Of a stretch of 5,767 nt of DNA, positions 1-5,272 are shown in pieces. The position numbers were made by a program, and so were the translations under genes. The stretch lies in contig SLHB01000456.1 in NCBI GenBank assembly GCA_007136375.1, forward strand, positions 1 to 5,767, given 5' to 3'. Numbering within the stretch: the stretch's first letter is position 1; every line of letters begins with the position of its first letter. Origin of the DNA: Candidatus Hydrogenedentota bacterium. Its GTDB lineage: Bacteria > Hydrogenedentota > Hydrogenedentia > Hydrogenedentales > SLHB01. Below the pieces are notes generated by a model. It was not told the DNA's origin and ran no database searches. It saw only the letters and a list, made by a program, of their open reading frames with translations.

Positions 1-648
1 CCCCTCCACAAAGGTGATGCGATCTTCGACGCCCGCTTTCGCCGCCTGTTCCCGGGCGATGGGCAACACGTCGGGCCGGTCCAGCAAGGCGGCGGTCATT
101 TCCGGATGCCGCTGCAGGAACGCGATGCTGTAGGAGCCGGGACCGCCGCCGGCGTCGAGGAAGCGCTTGTACGGCGACAAGTCCACCCGCCTCGTGATAT
201 CCCGCGCCGAATGGCGCCCAAGATCGTCCATGCCAAGAATGTAGGCCCGCCGCTCCTCTGCAGTGTCCTCCTCCTGGATGGAAGCTGGCGCTTGGCCGCT
301 TTTCACGGCCGCGGGCAGTTGCGCCCACGCGGCCCAGCCGTTGGCTTTGTGGCTGATGATGTTGCCCTGATAGCCTTCGCTCTCTGCGACGAGACAGGTG
401 TTCGCGATGAGCCGGTTCTCGTACCAACCCGCCTCCTTCGCCACCAGCTCAAGGGCCACGAGACCGTCTAAGAGCATGCGCGCGCCTCTGACGCTCCATC
501 CGAATGCCCGCGCCACATCCTGGGCGGTGCGCGGTTCTTGAAGGAAATCGAACACGCCGGCGCGCACGGCGGTGAAAAGGATCTGGGAATGGGTGTAGCC
601 CGTGGCGAGTCCGTCCAGGCGCCGGACCATTTCCTCGAAGTTTTCCAT
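1..648 (-). CDS. SAM-dependent O-methyltransferase, plant-OMT/ASMT type (partial, C-terminus beyond left edge)
   Basis: Reading leftward from the ATG at 648-646, the frame stays open for 216 codons to the window edge. The protein starts MENFEEMVRRLDGLATGYTH. Residues about 1-85 look like the helical dimerisation and winged-helix domain of this family (hydrophobic TAVRAGVFDFL at 26-36, then an HTH-like stretch about 41-72). A linker helix region follows (about 90-155, with NGWAAWAQLPAAVKSG). Glycine-rich SAM-binding motif I is FLDAGGGPGS at 163-172, and D190 in LLDRPDV suits the acidic residue that contacts the SAM ribose. The family methylates hydroxyl (sometimes other) groups on small aromatic or polyketide-like molecules in the cytoplasm. 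The catalytic His region and substrate pocket lie off the window, so substrate is unknown. The start at 648 is preferred because AAAGG lies 7 nt upstream; an in-frame ATG at 663 has no visible ribosome site. It is divergent from the aldehyde dehydrogenase gene. Confidence 0.88.
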   Translation of the reverse strand, partial: MENFEEMVRRLDGLATGYTHSQILFTAVRAGVFDFLQEPRTAQDVARAFGWSVRGARMLLDGLVALELVAKEAGWYENRLIANTCLVAESEGYQGNIISHKANGWAAWAQLPAAVKSGQAPASIQEEDTAEERRAYILGMDDLGRHSARDITRRVDLSPYKRFLDAGGGPGSYSIAFLQRHPEMTAALLDRPDVLPIAREQAAKAGVEDRITFVEG

Positions 649-713
649 GCAGCGGCCTTTCATCAAAGGGCGGTCAACGCAAAGGCCGGAGCGTTCAGCC
701 CCCGTTGCCGCCC

Positions 714-743
714 TTGTCTTCGGAGTGACGGGCGCCCCACAAT
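714..743 (+). promoter_or_regulatory. Candidate sigma-70 promoter for the aldehyde dehydrogenase gene
   Basis: TTGTCT (714-719) and CACAAT (738-743) are separated by 18 bp, each matching 4 of 6 consensus bases. It would start transcription near 750, inside or beside the 741-757 inverted repeat, giving a leader of roughly 75 nt before the ATG at 826. The match is modest and rests on hexamers alone. Confidence 0.3.
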
Positions 744-757
744 GGCGCGCCGCCATT
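741..757. repeat. Perfect 17-bp inverted repeat in the divergent promoter region (operator candidate)
   Basis: AATGGCG (741-747) and CGCCATT (751-757) are exact reverse complements around a CGC spacer. The repeat overlaps the minus-strand TATAAT and sits just downstream of the candidate plus-strand -10 (738-743). A dimeric repressor bound here could block both divergent genes. This role is inference; no regulator gene is in the window. The element has no T-run, so a terminator role is unlikely. Confidence 0.4.
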
Positions 758-760
758 ATA
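755..760 (-). promoter_or_regulatory. Candidate -10 box for the O-methyltransferase gene
   Basis: The minus strand reads TATAAT exactly here, about 107 nt upstream of the ATG at 648. No convincing -35 hexamer is found at 16-18 nt spacing (AGGCGC, TAGGCG and CTAGGC are the available options), so an activator or a non-canonical promoter would be needed. Exact TATAAT is notable against such a GC-rich background. It shares three bases (755-757) with the right arm of the inverted repeat at 741-757. Confidence 0.4.
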
Positions 761-814
761 GCGGCCACGTCAGCCCGCGCCTAGCCCGCGCCGGGCGCTC
801 GCGAGAGATGACCC

Positions 815-820
815 AAGGAG
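815..820 (+). promoter_or_regulatory. Shine-Dalgarno site deciding the dehydrogenase start
   Basis: AAGGAG lies 5 nt before the ATG at 826. The frame is open much further upstream (to 538), and another in-frame ATG occurs at 808, but only 826 has this strong ribosome site, and only from 826 does the protein begin like known family members (ISVNPATE). Confidence 0.8.
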
Positions 821-825
821 ACGCC

Positions 826-2193
826 ATGCCGCTGATTTCCGTAAACCCGGCCACGGAAGCTGTCGAGGCCGAATACCAATACCAGACCGACGACACGCTG
901 GACGGACTGTTGACCCAAGCGGCGGAGAGTGGCCGGGATTGGCGCGCCGCGGGAGTGGAGGAGCGGGCGGTTCATCTGACGGCCGTGGCCGCCATGCTGC
1001 GGGAGCGAAAGAGCCAGCTCGCCGAACTCATGGCGGCCGAGATGGGAAAGCCGCGCAACCAAGGGGAGGCCGAGGCGGAGAAGTGCGCGTGGGCTTGCGA
1101 GCACTTCGCTGGGCATGGCGCTGGTTTTCTTGAGCCGGACCGGCTCGCCGCCGGCGCGCGTAAAACCTACGTGGACTACCAGCCCCTCGGCGTGATCTTG
1201 GCGATCATGCCCTGGAACTTTCCCCTTTGGCAGGTATTTCGCTTTGGCGTTGGCGCGCTCATGGCCGGGAACACGGCCATCGTCAAGCACGCGCCGAACG
1301 TAACCGGTTGCGCTTTGGCCGTCGAGGCCCTCTTCCTTGCGGCGGGCCTGCCCCCAGGCGTGGTTCGTTGCGCCCGCGCCACGAACGCCCAGACCGCGGG
1401 CATGATAGCGGATCCCCGAGTGCGCGCCGTCACCTTCACGGGCAGTTGCGCCACGGGCCGGATCATCGCCGCTCAAGCAGGTGAGGCGCTCAAGAAGTGC
1501 GTGTTGGAGTTGGGCGGCAGTGACCCCTATGTCGTGCTTGAAGATGCGGACATCTCCCGGGCCGCAAGGATCTGCGCCGATTCCCGGTGCGTCAATAGCG
1601 GCCAGAGTTGCATCGCCGCGAAGCGTTTCATTGCGGTGGAGAGCGTCTATGCCGCCTTCGAGGAGGCTTTTCTAGCGGAGATGGCTGGTAAACAATTGGG
1701 GTTTCCGGCGGAAAACCCGGACCTTGGTCCGCTCGCCCGGAAGGATCTCCGGGAGACGCTGGACCGCCAAGTCCGCGAAAGCGCGGCGAAAGGAGCCCGT
1801 GTCCTCATGGGGGGCCAAATCCCGGAACGGCCGGGATGGTGGTATCCGCCCACGGCTTTGACGGACGTGACGCCTGGACAACCCGCCTTCCACGAGGAAC
1901 TCTTCGGCCCCGTAGCGACGCTGTTCCGCGCTCGTGACGAGAACGAGGCCGCCGCCTTGGCCAACGCCACCTCTTTTGGTCTGGGAGCGGCCGTGTTCAC
2001 TCAGGACGTGGAGCGGGGCGAAGCCTTCGCCCGCGGCAAGCTGGACGCGGGAAGCTGTTTCGTCAACGCCTCCGTCCAGTCCGACCCGCGGATGCCCTTC
2101 GGGGGTATCAAGGACTCGGGATACGGGCGCGAGCTCGGCCTTCTTGGCGCGCGGGAGTTCACCAACGCCAAGACCGTCTACGTAGCGGAGTAG
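826..2193 (+). CDS. sad: NAD(P)-dependent succinate-semialdehyde dehydrogenase, Sad/YneI type
   Basis: A complete 455-residue aldehyde dehydrogenase, close to the family's usual 455-465. It would oxidise succinate semialdehyde to succinate in the cytoplasm, feeding the TCA cycle from GABA or related amine breakdown. Visible signatures are MPWNFPLWQV (128-137) with oxyanion Asn N131, cofactor-site KHAPNV (K154), FTGS (204-207), general base E228 in LELGGSDP, nucleophile C262 in NSGQSCIAAKRF, and EELFGPV (357-363) with cofactor-binding E358. The C-terminal PFGGIKDSGYGREL matches the oligomerisation and substrate end. From memory, PLGVILAIMPWNFPLWQV, KHAPNVTGC and KKCVLELGGSDP are nearly identical to E. 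coli Sad (YneI), an NAD-preferring enzyme, more than to GabD. Substrate is inferred from this likeness; other short or aromatic aldehydes are possible. No GABA transaminase is adjacent. All catalytic residues are intact. The gene ends 16 bp inside the convergent phoR. Confidence 0.85.
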   Translation: MPLISVNPATEAVEAEYQYQTDDTLDGLLTQAAESGRDWRAAGVEERAVHLTAVAAMLRERKSQLAELMAAEMGKPRNQGEAEAEKCAWACEHFAGHGAGFLEPDRLAAGARKTYVDYQPLGVILAIMPWNFPLWQVFRFGVGALMAGNTAIVKHAPNVTGCALAVEALFLAAGLPPGVVRCARATNAQTAGMIADPRVRAVTFTGSCATGRIIAAQAGEALKKCVLELGGSDPYVVLEDADISRAARICADSRCVNSGQSCIAAKRFIAVESVYAAFEEAFLAEMAGKQLGFPAENPDLGPLARKDLRETLDRQVRESAAKGARVLMGGQIPERPGWWYPPTALTDVTPGQPAFHEELFGPVATLFRARDENEAAALANATSFGLGAAVFTQDVERGEAFARGKLDAGSCFVNASVQSDPRMPFGGIKDSGYGRELGLLGAREFTNAKTVYVAE

Positions 2194-4034
2194 GGCGGGG
2201 CGGGCGCTTCCGAATCGGTTGAGTTCCCGGCTCCGCGGGACTCATTCCCGCCACCGGGCAGGTGAATGACGAACGCGCTGCCCGCGCCGGGCGCGCTGTC
2301 CACGGTCGTCCAGCCATGATGGATGCCCACAATGTGCTTCACGATGGCGAGGCCGAGCCCCGTGCCGCCTTGTTTGCGGCTCCGGGCCTTGTCGGCGCGG
2401 AAGAAGCGCTCGAACAGGCGCGGAATGTGTTCCGGCTCGATGCCGGGACCCTGGTCGCGCACTTCGATGACGCACCCTCCGTTGTCTTGCCTTCCCGTCA
2501 TTTCCACCCGCGTCTCCGGCGGACTGTACTTTATCGCGTTGTCCAGGAGATTGACGGCCGCCTGTTGGAGCAAAGCCTTGTTCATTGGGACGGAAAGGTT
2601 CGCAGGGCAATCCACCGTGACCGCGATGTTCTTCTCTTGCGCCGCATGGCCGCAAAGCTGGGCCGCGCCGTCCAAAACGTCCCAGACTCGTCCGCGCTCC
2701 AGGGGGATCCGCTCCTCGCCCTGTTCGATGCGGGACAAGGTCAGGAGGTCTTCCACTAAGGCTATGAGGCGATCGCTCTGCTTGGCCACGATGCCGAGGA
2801 AGCGCCGGAGCTCCGGCTGATCGTCCGGCGCGTGATCGAGCATGGTCTCGACGTAGCCTTTGATGGATGTGATGGGCGTGCGCAGCTCATGGGACACATT
2901 GGCGACGAATTCCCGGCGCGCGTCTTCGAGTTTCCGGAGCCTCGTCACGTCGTTCAGGGCCACGAGGGTCCCGATGTGCTGTCCCCGGGGGTTGCGCAAC
3001 ACCGTGCCATGGGCCTGGAGACGGCGCTCCTTCCCGTCGTAGACGGTGATTTCCCCCTCGGCGGGCGCGCCGCCTCCGCTGGGGGGGGCGCCATGCAAGG
3101 CTTGCACTTGGGCCATGAACCGTTGCAGGTCGGGATTCCGCGCCACCTCCTGCAAGTTCTTGCCTTGGGCCTTGGCTGTCGTCGTGCGGAACAGGCGGGC
3201 CGCGGCCTGATTCAGCAGGATGATCCGGTCCTGGGCGTCCACGGCCACCACGCCTTCCACCATGCTGGCCAACACGGCCTCCAGTTCGTTTCGTTTCTGG
3301 ACCGCGTCTTGAAGGCGCTGGCTGAGGGCCGCGGCCATGTGATTCAAATTCCGCGCGACAGCGTCCAGTTCGCCCGCGCCCGGCGCCCACACGCGGACGC
3401 TGAGGTCGCCTCGGGCCAGGGCCTGCGCGCCTGCTTCGATGCGCCGGGCCGCGCGGCTGAGGCGCCGTGCGATGAGCCAGCCCGCCGCGAAAGCCGTGAG
3501 GAGGACGAACCCGCCGCCGGCGAGCGCCGCCGTCAGAAGACGTTGGCGGGCGTCCAGAAGCGGTTGGACGGATGCGCTCACTTGTATGACCGCCTCCAGT
3601 CCCGCCGCGGTCTGAACCGGCGCGGCCACGTGGAGGTGGCGCGCAGCGCCGGGCGCGGGGGGACGGACGTGGCGGACGGATTGCCCTTGGACCGCGTGCA
3701 ACACCTCGGGCATGTTGTGGGGGAGCGTCGCTGTGGGACGGGGCGTCCGGGGGGCCCAGGCCAGCGCGAGGCCCGAGGGGTCGCGAATGACAAGGCGCGC
3801 GTCTGGAAGCGCGTAGCGATCGCACAGTTCTTGCAGGGCCGGGTAGCCGCCGGCTTGGCCCGCCGCCACTTGCTCCGCCACGAGGCGGGCGTGATCCTGC
3901 AAGTGGCGGGCGAGTTGGTCTTCCATCGCGCCGTGATAGAGCGCCGCGGCGAGCCAAGCGGCCGCGATCCAGGCGCCCAGCGTCAGCAGGGCGACAGGGG
4001 GGGCGATGCGCCATGGAAAACGGCTTAGATTCAT
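2178..4034 (-). CDS. phoR: PhoR-type membrane sensor histidine kinase with extracytoplasmic domain and PAS
   Basis: The 618-residue kinase would autophosphorylate and pass phosphate to the PhoB-like regulator encoded just upstream. Order of parts: short basic N-terminus, TM helix about 11-32, extracytoplasmic domain about 33-165, TM helix about 166-189, HAMP about 190-242, PAS about 251-365 (ending GTLVALNDVTRLRKLE), then the HisKA H-box with phospho-acceptor H382 in VSHELRTPITSIKGY. The ATPase domain has N-box NLLDNAIKYS (N499), G1 DQGPGIE (527-533), F-box RLFERFF (539-545) and G2 GGTGLGLAIVK (556-566). A Gly/Ser/Pro-rich tail follows (593-618). It is longer than E. coli PhoR (about 430 residues), which lacks a large periplasmic domain; the layout resembles PhoR/ResE/WalK kinases of Gram-positives and many other phyla. 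GAGAGG lies 8 nt before the ATG at 4034, and an in-frame stop at 4047-4049 rules out a much longer start. All catalytic boxes are intact. The PhoR name rests on the PhoB-like partner; the signal is not proven. Confidence 0.82.
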   Translation of the reverse strand: MNLSRFPWRIAPPVALLTLGAWIAAAWLAAALYHGAMEDQLARHLQDHARLVAEQVAAGQAGGYPALQELCDRYALPDARLVIRDPSGLALAWAPRTPRPTATLPHNMPEVLHAVQGQSVRHVRPPAPGAARHLHVAAPVQTAAGLEAVIQVSASVQPLLDARQRLLTAALAGGGFVLLTAFAAGWLIARRLSRAARRIEAGAQALARGDLSVRVWAPGAGELDAVARNLNHMAAALSQRLQDAVQKRNELEAVLASMVEGVVAVDAQDRIILLNQAAARLFRTTTAKAQGKNLQEVARNPDLQRFMAQVQALHGAPPSGGGAPAEGEITVYDGKERRLQAHGTVLRNPRGQHIGTLVALNDVTRLRKLEDARREFVANVSHELRTPITSIKGYVETMLDHAPDDQPELRRFLGIVAKQSDRLIALVEDLLTLSRIEQGEERIPLERGRVWDVLDGAAQLCGHAAQEKNIAVTVDCPANLSVPMNKALLQQAAVNLLDNAIKYSPPETRVEMTGRQDNGGCVIEVRDQGPGIEPEHIPRLFERFFRADKARSRKQGGTGLGLAIVKHIVGIHHGWTTVDSAPGAGSAFVIHLPGGGNESRGAGNSTDSEAPAPPYSAT

Positions 4035-4118
4035 GGGAACGGCCTCTCACGCACCGTGGCGGGCCGCGTTGGCGGGCTCAGTCATGGTCACGCGCTCCCG
4101 AAGCGCCCGCGCCGCGTC
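4035..4118 (-). other. 84-bp phoB-phoR intercistronic gap
   Basis: There is no T-tract terminator and no clear promoter here, so phoB and phoR probably share a transcript. A 12-codon open frame with its ATG at 4085 (MTEPANAARHGA) stops at 4047 just before the phoR ribosome site. It lacks a good ribosome site and is probably chance. The gap is wider than in many phoBR operons, where the genes abut or overlap. Confidence 0.5.
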
Positions 4119-4805
4119 TCATTCCTTGAACCGGTAGCCCACGCCGCGGACGGTTTCGATGTAGTGGCCGCAGGGCCCCAGTTTCTTTCGAAGCCCCACG
4201 ATCTGCACATCAACGGCGCGGTCGGTCACGGCGTAGCCCGCGCCGCGGACCGCGTCGACGATCTGGGATCGGGTGAACACCCAACCCGGACGGCGCGCCA
4301 GGCAGTGCAGCACCCGGAATTCCGTGAAGGTCAACTCCACGGGGCTTCCTTGCACAAGGGCTTCGTGCCGGCCGGGGTGAATGACAAGATCGTGAATATG
4401 AAGGCTTTCACCACTCCCCGGCGCCTCCGTCTCCCGGCGGCGTAACACGGCTTTCACCCGCGCCACGAGGATCTTTGGGCTGAAAGGCTTCGTAACGTAG
4501 TCGTCCGCGCCCCGCTCAAAGCCCGCCACCACGTCCGTCTCTTCGCCCTTGGCGGTGAGCATCACGATGGGGATGTCCTTGGTCTTGGGGTTGTGCTTCA
4601 AGACCGAGCAGACTTCGAGCCCGTCCATGCCGGGAAGCATGAGATCCAGCACGATGAGGGCGGGCAAGTTGGATTTCGCCGCCTGGATGGCTTCTTGGCC
4701 CGTGGCGGCGCACTGTACTTGATAGCCCGCTTTGGTTAGGTTGAAATCCACCAGCTCCTGAATGTCTTCCTCGTCCTCGACGACGAGAACGCATTCCTTG
4801 GCCAT
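4119..4805 (-). CDS. phoB: PhoB-type (OmpR family) DNA-binding response regulator
   Basis: A complete 228-residue regulator, essentially the length of E. coli PhoB (229). The receiver domain occupies about 1-123: acidic pocket E10/D11, phospho-acceptor D54 in VLDLMLPGMDGLE, switch T84 in MLTAKGEE and conserved K106 in DDYVTKPFSPK. A short linker (about 124-133) leads to the winged-helix DNA-binding domain (about 134-228), which contains LTFTEFRVLHCLARRPGWVFTR, broken here only as a motif range 158-179, recognition-helix region TDRAVDVQIVGLRKKLG and the terminal wing IETVRGVGYRF. Phosphorylated protein would bind direct repeats and activate sigma-70 promoters, classically for phosphate uptake. 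AAAGGA lies about 7 nt before the ATG at 4805. It sits 84 bp upstream of the cognate kinase and divergent from metG. TAAC repeats upstream may be an autoregulatory site. The PhoB assignment against other OmpR-family regulators rests on overall likeness plus the PhoR-like partner. Confidence 0.85.
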   Translation of the reverse strand: MAKECVLVVEDEEDIQELVDFNLTKAGYQVQCAATGQEAIQAAKSNLPALIVLDLMLPGMDGLEVCSVLKHNPKTKDIPIVMLTAKGEETDVVAGFERGADDYVTKPFSPKILVARVKAVLRRRETEAPGSGESLHIHDLVIHPGRHEALVQGSPVELTFTEFRVLHCLARRPGWVFTRSQIVDAVRGAGYAVTDRAVDVQIVGLRKKLGPCGHYIETVRGVGYRFKE

Positions 4806-4844
4806 TCGACTTCCTTTCGAGGTATCCAGTCCCTGTTCCCAAGC

Positions 4845-4860
4845 GCGCCCCCAGGGGCGC
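4845..4860 (-). repeat. Inverted repeat (hairpin) in the phoB leader
   Basis: GCGCCCC (4845-4851) and GGGGCGC (4854-4860) are exact complements with a 2-nt spacer, so as RNA probably a 6-bp stem with a 4-nt loop. It lies 39-55 nt upstream of the phoB ATG. No T-run follows in either direction, which argues against a simple intrinsic terminator. Confidence 0.5.
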
Positions 4861-4862
4861 CG

Positions 4863-4878
4863 CGGCGATGGATCGCCG
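4863..4878 (-). repeat. Second inverted repeat at the expected start of the phoB transcript
   Basis: CGGCGAT (4863-4869) and ATCGCCG (4872-4878) are exact complements around GG, only 2 bp from the 4845-4860 repeat. With a -10 at 4887-4892, transcription of phoB would begin near 4880, placing this hairpin at the very 5' end of the mRNA. A 5' stem could stabilise the message, or the symmetric DNA could be a protein site. Confidence 0.45.
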
Positions 4879-4886
4879 GCGCAATA

Positions 4887-4892
4887 ATGATA
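4887..4892 (-). promoter_or_regulatory. Candidate -10 box for phoB
   Basis: The minus strand reads TATCAT (5 of 6 consensus bases). At normal spacing there is no good -35 hexamer; instead the TAAC-containing repeats occupy 4892-4917. This is the arrangement expected when a PhoB-like activator replaces -35 contacts. Confidence 0.35.
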
Positions 4893-4917
4893 CCCCGGTT
4901 ACGTTAGACCCGGGTTA
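4892..4917 (-). repeat. TAAC direct repeats upstream of phoB (possible activator site)
   Basis: On the minus strand TAACCCGGGT (4917-4908) recurs as TAACCGGGGT (4901-4892), 9 of 10 bases, 16 bp apart, with a third TAAC at 4906-4903. The first and third TAAC are 11 bp apart, the same period as half-sites of known Pho boxes, but the sequence is not the E. coli CTGTCAT type. The array abuts the candidate -10. Autoregulation by PhoB is inference. Confidence 0.3.
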
Positions 4918-4958
4918 AGCTCCACCCCAATTGGATGAACGCAGACAAAACCGTTGAT

Positions 4959-4988
4959 TTGCTTTGCCCCGGGCCGTCTGCCTACACT
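4959..4988 (+). promoter_or_regulatory. Candidate sigma-70 promoter directed toward metG
   Basis: TTGCTT (4959-4964) and TACACT (4983-4988) are 18 bp apart, matching 3 and 4 of 6 consensus bases. It would start near 4995 and give a metG leader of about 280 nt, or serve an unrecognised RNA. No better promoter was seen closer to metG. Weak evidence. Confidence 0.25.
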
Positions 4989-5186
4989 AGACGCGCATCT
5001 CCGCGCGTTCCCCGCCTGGCTTCCGAACACGCTGGCCGCGCCCGTCCAAGGTGCGGCGGAGGGGGGGACGCGGGCCCTCCCAGGAACGAAGCCCGCGGGC
5101 GGAGCCACACACGGCCGCGCGGCCATTCATCTGAAATGATCCCAAGGTTAGCCTGCGCTCTCTCCCGGCTACGGCACGGACGGCCT

Positions 5187-5203
5187 CCCCGCTGATGGCG
5201 GGG
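5187..5203 (+). repeat. Hairpin in the metG leader
   Basis: CCCCGC (5187-5192) and GCGGGG (5198-5203) form a perfect 6-bp GC stem with loop TGATG. No T-run follows. It lies 70 nt upstream of the metG ATG and 7 bp before the next hairpin. Confidence 0.4.
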
Positions 5204-5210
5204 CGTTCAC

Positions 5211-5233
5211 GGCCTCGGCGGAGCGCCGCGGCC
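5211..5233 (+). repeat. Second hairpin in the metG leader, before the ribosome site
   Basis: GGCC-T-CGGCG pairs with CGCCG-C-GGCC around a GAG loop: a 9-bp stem with one internal T/C mismatch. It ends 22 nt before the Shine-Dalgarno site. No T-box or SAM-riboswitch sequence accompanies it, so any role in controlling metG is speculative. Confidence 0.4.
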
Positions 5234-5255
5234 TTCGCGCTAGAACCACACGATT

Positions 5256-5261
5256 AAGGAG
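5256..5261 (+). promoter_or_regulatory. Shine-Dalgarno site for metG
   Basis: AAGGAG lies 11 nt before the ATG at 5273, a little further than the usual 5-9 nt. It still supports this start, because the protein begins at the expected point of the Rossmann fold (SKTAFVTTAIPYVN) and no closer site is seen. Confidence 0.55.
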
Positions 5262-5272
5262 CCCTTTGCGCT

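Larger units (their letters stand above)
4806..5272. other. 467-bp divergent intergenic region between phoB and metG
   Basis: I see no convincing protein gene here: short open frames on both strands are low-complexity Ala/Arg/Pro/Gly products typical of GC-rich non-coding DNA. No tRNA, 6S, tmRNA, SRP RNA or RNase P signature was recognised. The left half (about 4845-4990) carries candidate promoters in both directions, TAAC repeats and two phoB-leader hairpins. The right half (about 5060-5235) holds GC-rich inverted repeats: CGCGGGC/GCCCGCG (5069-5075 with 5091-5097), a 12-bp palindrome GGCCGCGCGGCC (5113-5124) and two hairpins just before metG. A G7 run lies at 5061-5067. Confidence 0.7.

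Noticed and set aside
538..825. Upstream in-frame extension of the dehydrogenase open frame
   Set aside because: It overlaps the methyltransferase start and the divergent promoter region, encodes no family-like sequence, and the strong AAGGAG site supports a start at 826.
781..1476. 231-residue minus-strand open frame opposite the dehydrogenase
   Set aside because: Antisense shadow of conserved ALDH sequence, with no recognisable domain or ribosome site.
2221..2243. Hairpin GAGT(T)CCCG / CGGGACTC 27 nt after the dehydrogenase stop, as its terminator
   Set aside because: The stem has a bulge and no T-run follows, and it lies within phoR coding sequence; too weak to call.
3341..3351. tRNA T-loop-like GATTCAAATTC
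   Set aside because: No matching stems, acceptor or anticodon arm around it; it is coding sequence of phoR read antisense.
2832..4028. 398-residue plus-strand open frame opposite phoR
   Set aside because: It is antisense to an intact kinase with all catalytic boxes; its His/Arg/Gly-rich product is a typical GC-rich shadow.
4047..4085. 12-codon open frame between phoB and phoR
   Set aside because: No good ribosome site, no recognisable content, and short frames of this size are expected by chance.
4990..5160. Possible 6S, SRP or RNase P RNA between phoB and metG
   Set aside because: The conserved sequences of these RNAs were sought on both strands and not found.
4899..5195. Small open frames of 60-86 codons on both strands in the intergenic region
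   Set aside because: Low-complexity Ala/Arg/Pro/Gly products overlapping each other, without ribosome sites or family likeness.
5140..5272. T-box or SAM riboswitch controlling metG
   Set aside because: No T-box consensus (AGGGTGGNACCGCG), no terminator with T-run and no SAM-aptamer core are visible.
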